DNA of 64,000 bases from Pseudomonadota bacterium (GCA_019351895.1 JABBOH010000012.1:48225-112224), one strand, 5' to 3'; counted from the first letter of the stretch, positions 1-10,476 are shown. The notes: generated by a model not told the origin, from the sequence alone. Numbers and translations: made by a program.

Positions 1-604
1 GGCAGGCGGCGACCAGCGCGGCGGCCTTGCGCCCCACGATCTCCGCCGTGTCGCCCGGCTTGTAGATCGAGGATCCGATGCCATAGCCCGCCGCTCCCGC
101 CTCGTGCCAGATGGCGATGTTGTCCGGCGCGATGCCGCCAACCGGGATCACCATCGTCCCGGGCGGAAAGATCGCCCGCATGCCGCGAAGCGCGGCGGGG
201 TTCGAGCCCTCGGCAGGGAACAGCTTGATGCAGTCGGCGCCCGCCTGGAGCAGGCTGAAGGCCTCCGCCGGAGTGAAGAAACCGGGAGCCGCGAACAACC
301 CCAGGCGCTTGGCGGCACGCACGATCGCCGGGTCGGCGTGGGGCGTGACGATCAGCCGGCCGCCGACGCCCGCGATTTCATCGACCTGGGCGGGCGTCAT
401 CACGGTCCCGGCACCCACCAGCATCCGGTCGCCAAAGTTCTCGGCGAGCAGACGTATGCTTTCCATCGGAGACGGAGAGTTCAGCGGCACCTCGACGATG
501 ACGACGCCCGCCTCCTCCAGCGCCGCGCAAATGCCGATGACCTCATCCGGGCGGACGCCGCGGAGAATCGCGATGAGGGGTGAGCGCTCAAGCCAGATTT
601 TCAT
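1..604 (-). CDS. dgoA: 2-dehydro-3-deoxy-6-phosphogalactonate aldolase (3' end outside window)
   Basis: KDPGal aldolase cleaves 2-keto-3-deoxy-6-phosphogalactonate to pyruvate and glyceraldehyde 3-phosphate, the last step of the DeLey-Doudoroff route. I translated the minus strand from the ATG at 604. The product opens MKIWLERSPLIAILRGV and carries the Schiff-base lysine motif CIKLFPAEG and the substrate loop VEVPLNSP, as in KDPG/KDPGal class I aldolases. About 201 residues are present; the C-terminus runs off the left edge. It starts 6 nt after the stop of the kinase gene upstream (611..1510), so the two are surely cotranscribed. Pairing with dgoK, not a gluconate kinase, favours the galactonate rather than gluconate aldolase. 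Confidence 0.9.
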   Translation of the reverse strand, partial: MKIWLERSPLIAILRGVRPDEVIGICAALEEAGVVIVEVPLNSPSPMESIRLLAENFGDRMLVGAGTVMTPAQVDEIAGVGGRLIVTPHADPAIVRAAKRLGLFAAPGFFTPAEAFSLLQAGADCIKLFPAEGSNPAALRGMRAIFPPGTMVIPVGGIAPDNIAIWHEAGAAGYGIGSSIYKPGDTAEIVGRKAAALVAAC

Positions 605-610
605 GATTGG

Positions 611-1510
611 TCATCCTTCAGATTGGCCCCAGCGGACCTCGGCGGCGATGCGGGCAAGCCCGGCCGGCGCCGCCTCGCCCTTGGCGATCCGCACGACGCT
701 CCCGCAGAAGGTGATGGCGTCGGCATAAAGCGCGCAGAGCTTGGTGTCGCCGATCAGCACGACAGGTCCGGCATCGGGCGCCGCCGCCAGCGCCGCGCGC
801 ACCTCATGCCCCAGCAACAGGCCCGAAAGATAGGAAGCGGCGCTGGTCTCCGAAAGGCGTCCGAAAAGACCGAGCGTGCGGACTCCGAAAAGATGCCGCA
901 GCAGGCCGCCGTCATCGGCGCTGCGGGCAAGGCCGCGCCGCAAGGCCTCGGGATCGGCCGGCGCGTCGGCCTTCATCATGCGCCCGAGGATCGTATGGCC
1001 GCTGAAGGCCGCGAAGGCCTCGCCGGTCATGAAGGTCGAGAAGCCGGTGATGCGGCCGCCTTCCACCCTTACCCATTTCGAGTGGCTGCCGGGCATGCAG
1101 GCGACGCCACCCGCACCGAAGTCCGCGAGCGCGCCGATGATCTGCGTCTCCTCGCCGCGCATGACCTCGGGCACGCCCGAGTCCTCGAATGTCAGCCCGG
1201 GCACGAGCCGCACCTCGGCGCCGTCGTAGGGCACGGGGATGGTGGCCCCGGCGAGGTCGGAGGTGCCCGCGGGACAAGCGAGATAGGGCGCCTCCACCCA
1301 GCCCTGTCGGCTGCCGATCATGCCGGATAGCAACACCCGGCGCTCGCCCGCATTTGTCCAGGGCAGGATCGCGCGGCGCAGCACCTCCGCGAACCGGCCG
1401 CTCTCGACAAAGAGGATGCCGGTCGGCGAGCTCGTCCGGTCGATGACCCGGCCATCCGCCGCCATGCGGTAGGCGCGGAAGCTGCTGGTGCCCCAATCGA
1501 CGCCGATCAC
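611..1510 (-). CDS. dgoK: 2-dehydro-3-deoxygalactonokinase
   Basis: Phosphorylates 2-keto-3-deoxygalactonate with ATP to feed the aldolase encoded just downstream. The 299-residue product begins IGVDWGTSSFRAY, the phosphate-binding start of the DgoK family, and is of family length. The start is GTG at 1510, with GGAG about 8 nt upstream. Its start is 16 nt from the stop of the DUF3225 gene, so it lies in the same minus-strand run. No galactonate dehydratase (dgoD) is seen in this window, so that step must be encoded elsewhere or beyond the left edge. Confidence 0.92.
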   Translation of the reverse strand: MIGVDWGTSSFRAYRMAADGRVIDRTSSPTGILFVESGRFAEVLRRAILPWTNAGERRVLLSGMIGSRQGWVEAPYLACPAGTSDLAGATIPVPYDGAEVRLVPGLTFEDSGVPEVMRGEETQIIGALADFGAGGVACMPGSHSKWVRVEGGRITGFSTFMTGEAFAAFSGHTILGRMMKADAPADPEALRRGLARSADDGGLLRHLFGVRTLGLFGRLSETSAASYLSGLLLGHEVRAALAAAPDAGPVVLIGDTKLCALYADAITFCGSVVRIAKGEAAPAGLARIAAEVRWGQSEG

Positions 1511-1526
1511 GGAACCGTCTCCGTCA

Positions 1527-1931
1527 TCATTCCGCCCGCTCCGCCTCAGGAAAAGGAAAGTCCATCATCGAAACATGGGCGGCGACGATCCGCCAATGAC
1601 CGTCGATCCGAACCCAGCTTTGCATCTGCCGCCCGGTCTTGCCCGTCGAGCGCCGCCGGAACAACGTGCTCGCCGTCCCGAAGTCCTCGCCGTAGGTGGT
1701 GATGACGGTGCGCCCAAGCTCGCGGTCGAGATCGGCAGCACCCCGCCCCTGGCGGAACGCGGCGATCTCGGCGGCCCCATAGAGGTTCTCGCCGCCGCCG
1801 TACCGGATCGTGCGCTCGTCGTCCCAGAACAGCGCCGTCAGCGCTGGCACGTCATTGGCGATGAAGGCGCGCTCGTAGGCCTCGAAGGCTGCATTGAGCG
1901 TGGCGACGGCGCTCGGGATGTTGATGTCCAT
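1527..1931 (-). CDS. hpxZ: HpxZ/AtzH-like protein (DUF3225, NTF2-like fold)
   Basis: A 134-residue NTF2-like protein of the DUF3225 family. Relatives are HpxZ of the Klebsiella purine (oxalurate) pathway and AtzH, the 1,3-dicarboxyurea/carboxyurea-type amidase partner in Pseudomonas cyanurate breakdown. Motifs seen include FWDDERTIRYGGGENLYG and an SWVRIDGHWRIVAAHVS tail, typical of the family. It lies 9 nt after the AtzE-like amidase and forms an X-Y-Z set with it and the small AtzG-like gene. The substrate here cannot be told from sequence; the position beside dgoKA is not what either model pathway predicts. Confidence 0.8.
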   Translation of the reverse strand: MDINIPSAVATLNAAFEAYERAFIANDVPALTALFWDDERTIRYGGGENLYGAAEIAAFRQGRGAADLDRELGRTVITTYGEDFGTASTLFRRRSTGKTGRQMQSWVRIDGHWRIVAAHVSMMDFPFPEAERAE

Positions 1932-1940
1932 GACGTTCCC

Positions 1941-3353
1941 TCAATCGGCGAAGGCAGGAGCGACGGGGGCGGCACAGATGCCGGCTTCCTCCAGCGCGCC
2001 CGCGGCGCGGATCAGCAGATCCTCCCGCCAGGGCGCGGCGATCAGTTGCACGCCGATCGGCAACACGCCCTCGGCGTTCTGGAGCGGCACGGCCAGCACC
2101 GGCAGGCCGATGCAGGTGATGGGCTGGGTGAACAGGCCGAAGGATGGCCGCAGCGGCATCCTCTGGCCGTCGACCTCCAGCATCTCCTGCCCCAGCGGCT
2201 GGGCGGGCACGGCGGTCGCGGGGGCCACCAGCACGTCCCAATCCGCGAACAGCTCCGCCATCGCCTGCCGCCAGAGGGCGCGCACCTTCTGCGCGTGGAG
2301 ATACCACTGGGCCGGGACGAGGCTGCCCGCGAGCAGCCGGTCGCGCGACAGCGGCTCCAGATCGGCCCGGCGCTCTCGCAGGTGGTGGAGGTGCTGCTGC
2401 GCGCCCTCGCTCGCCGTGATGATGAAGGCGGCGGAGCGGCCGGCCGCCGTCAGCGCAGGAGCGGCGACAGGCTGCGCCTGCAGGAACTCGGCCACGCGGG
2501 CGACCGCCGCGCGCGCGGCGTCCCCCAGCGGCGCGTCAAAATAGCCTGTCAGCCGTCCGACGCGCAGCCCCTTGGTGCCATGCCGGAGGAGCTCGGCCAC
2601 CGGCTCGACGGCGCGCGGCGTTTGCCCGGCATCCGCCGGGTCCCGCCCCTGCAGCGCGTCATAGGCAATGGCGAGGTCGGCGACGGATCGGGCGAAGGGC
2701 CCGATATGGTCGAGACTGGGGACGAAGGCGATGGAGCCCGCGCGCGACAGGCGGCCGTAGGTCGGCTTCAGCCCGAAGATGCCGTTGAGGCTGGCGGGAA
2801 CCCGGATCGACCCGTTGGTGTCCGTGCCGAGCGTCAGCGGCACGAGCCCGGCGGCGACCGCCGCGCCCGACCCGCCGGACGAGCCGCCGGAGCTGCGCGC
2901 CGGATCATGGGGATTGCGGACAGGGCCGTAATGGCTGTTCTCGGTCGTGAATCCATAGGCGTATTCATCCATGTTGAGCGCGCCGATGCAGACGCCGCCG
3001 GCCTCGCGCAGGCGCGCGACGGCCCAGCCATCCACGGCGGCGGGCGGGCGGTCGCGCTCGATGATGCTGCCGGCGAGCGTGGTCACGCCCGCGATGTCGA
3101 ACAGGTTCTTGACCGCGAAGGGCACGCCGGCGAGCGGCCCGACCGGCTCCCCGCGTGCGAGCGCGGCATCGACCGCCGCGGCGTCGGCCATCGCGCGGTC
3201 CGCGGTGATTTGAGTGAAGGCGTTCACCGCAGGGTTCAACCGGCGGGCGCGGTCGAGCGTCGCACGCGCGACTTCCGTCGCCGAGCAGGTGCCGTTGCGG
3301 ATGTCGGCGGCGATCTCGGTTGCGGTTTCGGAAGCGAGGCTCTTGGCGGTCAC
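1941..3353 (-). CDS. AtzE/HpxY-family amidohydrolase (amidase signature)
   Basis: A 470-residue amidase-signature hydrolase. It shows the catalytic lysine region GVPFAVKNLFDIAG, the glycine/serine stretch RSSGGSSGGSGAAVAAG and the nucleophile-bearing GTDTNGSIRVPASLNG. This pattern matches the AtzE family (1-carboxybiuret hydrolase) and HpxY. The start is GTG at 3353, overlapping the stop of the small upstream gene by 4 nt (GTGA), which implies translational coupling. AtzE works as a tight heterotetramer with the small AtzG protein, which is exactly the upstream gene here. The likely substrate is a carboxylated urea-type or oxamate-type compound, but this is inference. Confidence 0.85.
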   Translation of the reverse strand: MTAKSLASETATEIAADIRNGTCSATEVARATLDRARRLNPAVNAFTQITADRAMADAAAVDAALARGEPVGPLAGVPFAVKNLFDIAGVTTLAGSIIERDRPPAAVDGWAVARLREAGGVCIGALNMDEYAYGFTTENSHYGPVRNPHDPARSSGGSSGGSGAAVAAGLVPLTLGTDTNGSIRVPASLNGIFGLKPTYGRLSRAGSIAFVPSLDHIGPFARSVADLAIAYDALQGRDPADAGQTPRAVEPVAELLRHGTKGLRVGRLTGYFDAPLGDAARAAVARVAEFLQAQPVAAPALTAAGRSAAFIITASEGAQQHLHHLRERRADLEPLSRDRLLAGSLVPAQWYLHAQKVRALWRQAMAELFADWDVLVAPATAVPAQPLGQEMLEVDGQRMPLRPSFGLFTQPITCIGLPVLAVPLQNAEGVLPIGVQLIAAPWREDLLIRAAGALEEAGICAAPVAPAFAD

Positions 3354-3535
3354 GGCAGGAAGACCGGGGCGGGATCGGTCTCGGGACCGACGGGACAGTC
3401 GAGCGCGGGAGCGGCGAACCGCATGACGAGCGCGAACGCCGCCGTCACCCGCTCGGTCTCGGCCGCGTCGAGGTTCAGGCCCTGCAGCACCGCCGCCGCG
3501 CGCACGTAGTCTGCCGGATCGAAAGCCTCATCCAT
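3350..3535 (-). CDS. AtzG/HpxX-like small amidase partner (DUF4089)
   Basis: A 61-residue protein resembling DUF4089 members AtzG and HpxX. It has an N-terminal FDPADYVRAAAVLQGLNL helix region and a C-terminal hydrophobic, proline-containing tail PAPVFLP that in AtzG packs against AtzE. The ATG at 3535 is preceded by GGAG-like bases on the minus strand. It overlaps the amidase start by 4 nt. Function is inferred from its size, composition and invariant pairing with AtzE. It is the first gene of the amidase subcluster; the 68 nt upstream, between it and the metallo-hydrolase, hold no clear promoter. Confidence 0.8.
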   Translation of the reverse strand: MDEAFDPADYVRAAAVLQGLNLDAAETERVTAAFALVMRFAAPALDCPVGPETDPAPVFLP

Positions 3536-3603
3536 GCTCGGATCTCCTGCTCATATCGCGCCAGCTTGCCTCAGCCGTGGCCGCCCCGCCAGCCACCGTG
3601 CCG

Positions 3604-4674
3604 CTATAGCGGGAAGAGCCGCGTCTCGCCGAAGCTCAGGGTCGTGAAGTCATCCGCGTCGAGACCCGCCTCGGACCGGGCGCGGGCGAGCGCCGCCTCG
3701 GGCTCGTCGATCGGCTCGTCCGTCAGCTGGAAGGTGCCGAAATGCATGCCGACCGAGCGGCGCGCGCCAAGTGCCCGATGCGCCGCCACCGCCTCGTGCG
3801 GGTTCACATGCACCGACGCCATGATGCTGCGCGGCTCGTACGCGCCGATCGGGAGCAAGGCGAGGTCGGGGGCACCGAGCCTTCGCCCGATCTCGGCCCA
3901 ATGGCGCCCCGCGCCCGAGTCACCGGCGAAGAACACGCGCCGCGCCCCCGCCTCCAGCATGAAGCCGGACCACAGGCAGCGTCTCCTGTCCCAAAGCGTG
4001 CGGGCGGAGAAGTGCCGTGCCGGCGTCGCGGTCACGCGCAAGCCACCCGTAATAACCGTCTCCTGCCACCAGTCGAGTTCGGTTACGCGCCCGGGTTCGG
4101 CCGCATCGAACCCGGCCTTGGCGAGGTGCCGGGCATTGGCGAGCGGCGTCACGACTATCGGGTTGTCGCGACGGCGGATCGCGCGGAGGCTCGGCAGGTC
4201 CATGTGGTCGTAGTGGTTGTGCGAGACCAGTAGCAGGTCGATCTTCGGCAGGTCGGCAAGGAGCCGGCCGGGCGGTCGCGCCCGCTTCGGCCCCGCCCAG
4301 GAGACCGGCGAACAGCGTTCCGAGAAGATGGGGTCGGTCAGGATGGTGAGCCCCGCGAAACGCAGCAGGAAGGTGCTGTGCCCGATGAAGGTCGCGGACA
4401 CCTCGCTGCCGGACGGCGGCCGGTGCGGGTCGCCCGTTGGTGCCGGGTCCGGCGGCTGGGGCGGCCAGACGTGCCGCTCGCCGCCGAAACGCCAGCGGAG
4501 GAGCGCCAGTCCGCGGCTGCGGCTGCTCCCGCGCGCACGGCTGCTTCCGCCGGGAGGGCTCTCGCCCGACGGCGGTGCTGCCAGTTCCGGCGCTTGGGCC
4601 GGGAGAAGGCTCGGGGGGTTGAAGAACGTCTCGCCGTCGAAGTGGTCCGAGAGCGGATAGCGAGTCTGGGGCAA
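3604..4674 (-). CDS. MBL-fold metallo-hydrolase (NAPE-PLD/UlaG-like)
   Basis: A metallo-beta-lactamase-fold hydrolase of about 356 residues. It has the opening motif ATFIGHSTFLLRFAG, the metal-binding SHNHYDHMD, a later FFAGDSGAG aspartate and the GMHFGTFQLTDE histidine, giving a full two-metal site. The layout with SDHFDGETFFNP near the N-terminus is typical of the NAPE-PLD-like bacterial group. An ORF in this frame extends upstream into the repressor gene, but the TTG at 4674 gives the normal family start and lies 30 nt after the repressor stop. The substrate is unknown; it may be a phosphodiester or a lactone. A proline/serine/arginine-rich stretch sits at about residues 27-60. Confidence 0.8.
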   Translation of the reverse strand: MPQTRYPLSDHFDGETFFNPPSLLPAQAPELAAPPSGESPPGGSSRARGSSRSRGLALLRWRFGGERHVWPPQPPDPAPTGDPHRPPSGSEVSATFIGHSTFLLRFAGLTILTDPIFSERCSPVSWAGPKRARPPGRLLADLPKIDLLLVSHNHYDHMDLPSLRAIRRRDNPIVVTPLANARHLAKAGFDAAEPGRVTELDWWQETVITGGLRVTATPARHFSARTLWDRRRCLWSGFMLEAGARRVFFAGDSGAGRHWAEIGRRLGAPDLALLPIGAYEPRSIMASVHVNPHEAVAAHRALGARRSVGMHFGTFQLTDEPIDEPEAALARARSEAGLDADDFTTLSFGETRLFPL

Positions 4675-4703
4675 GCGCTGGGCACTTTCGTCAGGTGAGC
4701 GAC

Positions 4704-5810
4704 TTATGTCGTCTCGCGCTCGAGGATGCGATAGGGGACGACCCTCGATTCCGGTGCGAGACGCCGGCCGGCGCGCGCTTCCTCGATCGAGCGCCACAGC
4801 AATGTGCCCGCTGCCATGCCGATCTCGACAGGCTCGACCGACACCGTGGTGATGCGGGGATGGCAGCAGCGCGCCACCTCGAAATCCCCGAAGCCCGCGA
4901 TCGCGATCCTGCCCGGAACCGCCCAGCCGCGGCGATGGCACTCCATCAGCGCGCCGAATGCCGAGAGGTCGGAGACGCAGACGACTGCGTCCACGTCCGG
5001 CCATTCCGCCATCATCTGCGCCATGGCCTCTCCGCCCTGCTCCATGCTGATCGGCGGCTGCCCGAAGGAGACGATGCGCCCGGGCGGCAAGCCCAGCGCC
5101 TCGACCGCCCGCACATAGCCGAACCGCCGGTCAGCGCCGCGCGTATCCCGCATGCTGGTGCCGCCGATGAAGCCGATGCGCCGATAGCCGCGCAGATGCA
5201 GCCGGACCACCAGCGCGTGGACCGCATCGGCGTTGGAGAAGCCGACGACATGCTCGATCGGACCCGTGGGCAGATCCCAGGTTTCGATCACGGGCACGCC
5301 CGCGCTTTGCAGCAACCGCCGCGCCTTGGGCGTGTGTCGGCCGCCTGTCACGACCACGCCCTCCGGCCGGCGGCGCAGCATCGCCTCGATCAGCCGCTCC
5401 TCCTTCTCCAGCGTGTAGTCGGTGGCGCCGAGCAGAAGCTGCAACCCGCTCGCCTCCAGCGCGCGTTCCATCCCGCGTGCGGTATCGGAGAAGTTCGAGT
5501 TGTTGAGAGACGGGATCAGCGCGGCGACAAAGCTGGAGCGCTTGGACGAGAGCGTGCCCGCCGTCTGGTCGAGCACGTAGCCGAGTTCCTCGACCGCCTT
5601 CAGAATCCGCTGACGGGTCTTGGGCGACACGGCCCCGTCGGACTTCAGCGCGCGCGAGACCGTCATGGCCGAGACACCGGCGCGCCGCGCCACATCCGTC
5701 ATTTTCGGCGCCGGCTGATGCGCAGGCTGAGCCGCCGCCTGCGCGGGCGCCTGCGTCAGCCCATCATCTGGCGATGAACTGTCACCAGCCGTAGGGATGG
5801 GCGTTGACAT
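4704..5810 (-). CDS. LacI-family repressor, GntR/IdnR-like
   Basis: Transcriptional repressor with an N-terminal LacI helix-turn-helix (MTDVARRAGVSAMTVSRAL) and a C-terminal periplasmic-binding-like effector domain. Features such as RRPEGVVVTGGRHTPKARRL and the IAIAGFGDFE region resemble the gluconate/idonate repressors GntR and IdnR. I chose ATG 5810, which overlaps the lactonase gene by 29 nt; this leaves an Ala/Pro/Gln-rich extension of 36 residues before the HTH. The ATG at 5702, right at the HTH, is an alternative, but neither has a good Shine-Dalgarno. A GntR-type operator at 11400-11414 before the same gene run is the probable target. Confidence 0.88.
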   Translation of the reverse strand: MSTPIPTAGDSSSPDDGLTQAPAQAAAQPAHQPAPKMTDVARRAGVSAMTVSRALKSDGAVSPKTRQRILKAVEELGYVLDQTAGTLSSKRSSFVAALIPSLNNSNFSDTARGMERALEASGLQLLLGATDYTLEKEERLIEAMLRRRPEGVVVTGGRHTPKARRLLQSAGVPVIETWDLPTGPIEHVVGFSNADAVHALVVRLHLRGYRRIGFIGGTSMRDTRGADRRFGYVRAVEALGLPPGRIVSFGQPPISMEQGGEAMAQMMAEWPDVDAVVCVSDLSAFGALMECHRRGWAVPGRIAIAGFGDFEVARCCHPRITTVSVEPVEIGMAAGTLLWRSIEEARAGRRLAPESRVVPYRILERETT

Positions 5811-6687
5811 AGATCGCGTAAAGCGAGGTTTGCGCGGTGATGTAGAGGCGGTTGCGCTTCGGTCCGCCGAAGGTGAGGTTGGAGACGCTCTCACCGATCG
5901 GGATGCGGCCGATCGGGCTCCCGTCCGGCGCGTAGATTGTCACGCCGTCGCCCGCCGAGGTCCAGACATTGCCCTCCCGATCGACGCGGAAGCCGTCATA
6001 GACGCCGCTCTCCAGCGTTGCGAAGACGCCGTGCGGCCGGACGGTGCGCCCATCGGGCTGCACCGCATAGGTCACGATCTGGCGCGGATGCGTCGGCACG
6101 TGGCTCACGCCGGTATCGGCGACGTGGAGCAGGCTCTCGTCCGGTGAGAACGCAAGTCCGTTGGGCCTGACCATGTCGGTCACGACCGCGGCGACCTCAC
6201 CCGTCGCCGGATCGAGACGATAGACGTAGGAGGCGCCGATCTCGGATTGCGCCGCATGGCCTTCGTAATGGCTGTCGATGCCGTAGGTGGGATCGGTGAA
6301 CCAGATCGTGCCGTCGCGCTTCACGACGGCGTCGTTCGGCGAGTTGAAGCGCTTGCCCTCGAACCGGTCGGCGAGCGTGATCCAGCGCCCGTCATGCTCA
6401 AGCCGCGAGATGCGCCGCCCGCTGTGCTCGCAGGCGATGACGCGGCCGAGATCGTCGAGCGTGTGGCCGTTGTGATGGCCGCAGGGATGCTCGAAGACGC
6501 TAACCGAGCCGTCGGTTTCGTCGAAACGCATCAGGCTGTCGCGCGGGATGTCCGACCACAGCAGGCTTTTCGCCGCCGGAACATAGACGGGTCCCTCGGC
6601 CCAGCGCGTGCCGGTGTAGAGCTTCTCGAGCTTCGCATGCGAGATGATCAGCCGCCTGAAGCGCGGGTCGAGTACCTCATAGGTCAT
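5782..6687 (-). CDS. SMP-30/gluconolactonase family lactonase
   Basis: A six-bladed propeller lactonase of 301 residues that hydrolyses sugar-acid lactones such as gluconolactone or galactonolactone. Family motifs are WAEGPVYVPA, FNSPNDAVVKRDGTIWFTDPTYG and VRPNGLAFSPDESLLHVADTG; they hold the Glu, Asn and Asp metal ligands. The start is ATG 6687, since AAGGA lies 7 nt upstream; the longer in-frame extension lacks this. The gene sits between the importer's binding protein and the repressor. Together with the 5-dehydrogenase and dgoKA it suggests that aldonolactones are handled by this locus. Confidence 0.88.
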   Translation of the reverse strand: MTYEVLDPRFRRLIISHAKLEKLYTGTRWAEGPVYVPAAKSLLWSDIPRDSLMRFDETDGSVSVFEHPCGHHNGHTLDDLGRVIACEHSGRRISRLEHDGRWITLADRFEGKRFNSPNDAVVKRDGTIWFTDPTYGIDSHYEGHAAQSEIGASYVYRLDPATGEVAAVVTDMVRPNGLAFSPDESLLHVADTGVSHVPTHPRQIVTYAVQPDGRTVRPHGVFATLESGVYDGFRVDREGNVWTSAGDGVTIYAPDGSPIGRIPIGESVSNLTFGGPKRNRLYITAQTSLYAIYVNAHPYGW

Positions 6688-6784
6688 GCCGTGGTCCTTG
6701 TCGTCGCGTCGAAGTTGATGGGAGCTTTCGGCAGCAGCGCTTCTTTTGGCGAACGAAGCAAAAACTCCCATCCGATCCAGCTGT

Positions 6785-7885
6785 CTACTTCACGCCCCAG
6801 ATCGCCTTGTAATGATCGCGGTAGCCGTTATCCGGGTCGAAGGTGTTCTGCGGGCCGCCGTCGAAGGCGATGTTGGCCTTCGTCACGATATGGAAAGGCG
6901 AGACATAGCCGGACCACGGTTGCCCCGCGAATGCACGGTTCATCTCATCCACCAGTTGCCATCCCTGCAGGTTGAGCGGCTCCGCGACCGTCACCGCCTG
7001 ATACTGCCCGGCACGGATACGCTCGTAGGCCGATTTCGAACCGTCTCCGGCAGCAACCGCCTTGGGATTGCCCGTGCCGGAAATGCCGGCATCCTCCAGC
7101 GAAGGCCCCATGAAGTCATAGTAGATGTCGTTGATCGCCAGCGAATCTGTCCACTTCGAGCCGAACTTCTCGAGCAGCGAGGTCGTCAACTGCGGCATCC
7201 GGCTGGAGGTGTCCGCGATCGGCGTGTTCTCATAGGCGAGCACCTTGCCGCCCAAGGCCAGGATGTCCTTCTTCATCTCCTGCGCCTTGGCGACGGCGAT
7301 AGAATATTGGCTGTCAGTGAAGATGACGACTGCCGGATGGCCGCCCGCATCGACATAGGCCCAAAACGCGGCGGCCTTCGAGACCAGCATCGGGTCGGTC
7401 GTGACGTTGACGTGGACCGCAGTACCCGCGATGGGGCCGACTGCCGCGCCCGCGTGCCAGGCGACGATCGGGATACCGGCGCTTTGCGCCGCCTGCAGCC
7501 CCGGGCGCTGTTCGATCGGGTCGAAGCCCTCGATGACGATGCCGTCCGGCTTCAGGGCCAGCGCCTGGCTGAATGCCGAGGTGCGGCCCGAGACGGTGCC
7601 CGCGCCGTCGATCACGCGGACCTTCCAGCCGACGACCTTGGCCGCCTCCTTGAAGCCGTCGGTGACGCCGAGAATGCCGCCGTTCTTGAGGTCGCCCGCG
7701 AGCACCACGATCGTCTTGCCCTCCACCGCCTTGGGTCCGGTCGTCGGACCATCCCAGGTCGTCACATGCTGGGCGTATTTCGCGAGGAACGCCTTCGCGT
7801 CCGACATCTGGTCGGCCCGCGCATGGCCGACCGTCAGGGCCGTCGCGATCGCGGCGCAGGCGAACAGCTTCAGTCTCGTTTTCAT
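6785..7885 (-). CDS. Sugar ABC transporter substrate-binding protein
   Basis: Periplasmic binding protein of the ribose/galactose type (cluster B), 366 residues. It has a Sec signal peptide (MKTRLKLFACAAIATALTVGHARA) followed by a two-lobed PBP with VEGKTIVVLAGDLKNGG and GIVIEGFDPIEQRPGLQAAQ segments. The ATG at 7885 has GGGAGA about 10 nt upstream; a much longer ORF in the same frame runs into the permease gene and is not real. It is the last transporter gene of the set, 26 nt after the permease. The ligand is inferred to be a sugar acid or sugar from its neighbours. Confidence 0.88.
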   Translation of the reverse strand: MKTRLKLFACAAIATALTVGHARADQMSDAKAFLAKYAQHVTTWDGPTTGPKAVEGKTIVVLAGDLKNGGILGVTDGFKEAAKVVGWKVRVIDGAGTVSGRTSAFSQALALKPDGIVIEGFDPIEQRPGLQAAQSAGIPIVAWHAGAAVGPIAGTAVHVNVTTDPMLVSKAAAFWAYVDAGGHPAVVIFTDSQYSIAVAKAQEMKKDILALGGKVLAYENTPIADTSSRMPQLTTSLLEKFGSKWTDSLAINDIYYDFMGPSLEDAGISGTGNPKAVAAGDGSKSAYERIRAGQYQAVTVAEPLNLQGWQLVDEMNRAFAGQPWSGYVSPFHIVTKANIAFDGGPQNTFDPDNGYRDHYKAIWGVK

Positions 7886-7911
7886 CAACGTCGTCTCCCG
7901 TTTGGATTTTG

Positions 7912-8958
7912 TTATTGGGACGCTTTGGGCTTCAGCATGGACGCTCCGCGCCGGCGCTGCGCATAGCCCGCGATGCCAATGGCGATGAGCAGGGTGACGC
8001 CGTTGAACATCGGCTCCACCCAGAACGAGCCGCCAAACTGCTGGATGCCGGCGATGCCGATGGCCAGGATCGCGATCCCGACCATCGTGCCCCAGACATT
8101 CACGCGGCCCGGCTTGATCGTGGTCGAGCCTAAAAAGGCGCCGACCAGCGCAGGCAGAAGATATTCGAGCCCGACGCTCGCCTGCCCGATGCGGAGTTTC
8201 GAGGCCAGCAGCACGCCCGCGATGCCCGTCAGCGCGCCCGAGGCGATGAAGGCCGCGATCGTGTAGCGCTGCACAGGAATGCCGTTGAGCGCCGCGGATT
8301 TCGGGTTGGCGCCGATGGCGTAGAGGTAGCGGCCGATGGGCAAATGCTCGAGCACGAACCAGAGCAGGAAGGCGAGTGCGAGGACATAGAAGCCAGTGAT
8401 CGGCAGCCCGGCGATGTGCGTCGCGTTCAGCGCCAGGAACCCGTTCGGCAGCACGCCCACGACCTGCTGGCCCCCGGTGTGCCAAAGAGCGATCGCATAG
8501 AGCACGGTGCCGGTGCCGAGCGTCGCGATGAAGCTGTCGATCCGCGCGACTTCGACAAGGATGCCATTGAGCAGACCCACGAGCGCCGAAAGCGCGATGA
8601 CCACGAGCACGGCGACCGGCCAGGGCACGCCGAAATTCACCTGCAGGCTGATGGCGAGGATGTGCCAGAGCACGATGCCGTAGCCGACGGTGAGGTCGAT
8701 CTTTCCCGACACCATCGGGATCATGGCGGCAAGCGACAGCATGGCGATGATCGCCTTGTCGGCAATGATCGAGCGCAGATCGAGCAAGGTCGGAAACGTG
8801 TCGGGCAGCAGGATCGAGAACAGGATGATGAGCAGCACCATCAGAATCGGCAGCCCATAGACCGGCAGCAGCCGCACCACGCGCTCCCGTGGCGTCGCGC
8901 GCGCCAGCTCATTTCGGGTAGGCTCCAGCGCGTCAGACCGGACCGAGTTGATCGCCAT
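7912..8958 (-). CDS. Sugar ABC transporter permease (RbsC-like)
   Basis: A 348-residue inner-membrane permease of the RbsC/XylH family, with about nine to ten hydrophobic segments starting near residue 33. Family motifs include VSGKIDLTVGYGIVLWHI, GTVLYAIALW and IGANPKSAALNGIPVQRY. It lies 12 nt after the ATPase gene and 26 nt before the binding-protein gene. A single permease gene means the channel is presumably a homodimer. Confidence 0.9.
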   Translation of the reverse strand: MAINSVRSDALEPTRNELARATPRERVVRLLPVYGLPILMVLLIILFSILLPDTFPTLLDLRSIIADKAIIAMLSLAAMIPMVSGKIDLTVGYGIVLWHILAISLQVNFGVPWPVAVLVVIALSALVGLLNGILVEVARIDSFIATLGTGTVLYAIALWHTGGQQVVGVLPNGFLALNATHIAGLPITGFYVLALAFLLWFVLEHLPIGRYLYAIGANPKSAALNGIPVQRYTIAAFIASGALTGIAGVLLASKLRIGQASVGLEYLLPALVGAFLGSTTIKPGRVNVWGTMVGIAILAIGIAGIQQFGGSFWVEPMFNGVTLLIAIGIAGYAQRRRGASMLKPKASQ

Positions 8959-8970
8959 CTTTGTCTGTTC

Positions 8971-10476
<1,506 letters not shown>

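Noticed and set aside
1488..3509. A 673-residue plus-strand ORF opposite the amidase
   Set aside because: It is a GC-rich shadow of real minus-strand genes with family motifs; its composition (Arg, Gly, His, Asp) is typical of antisense frames.
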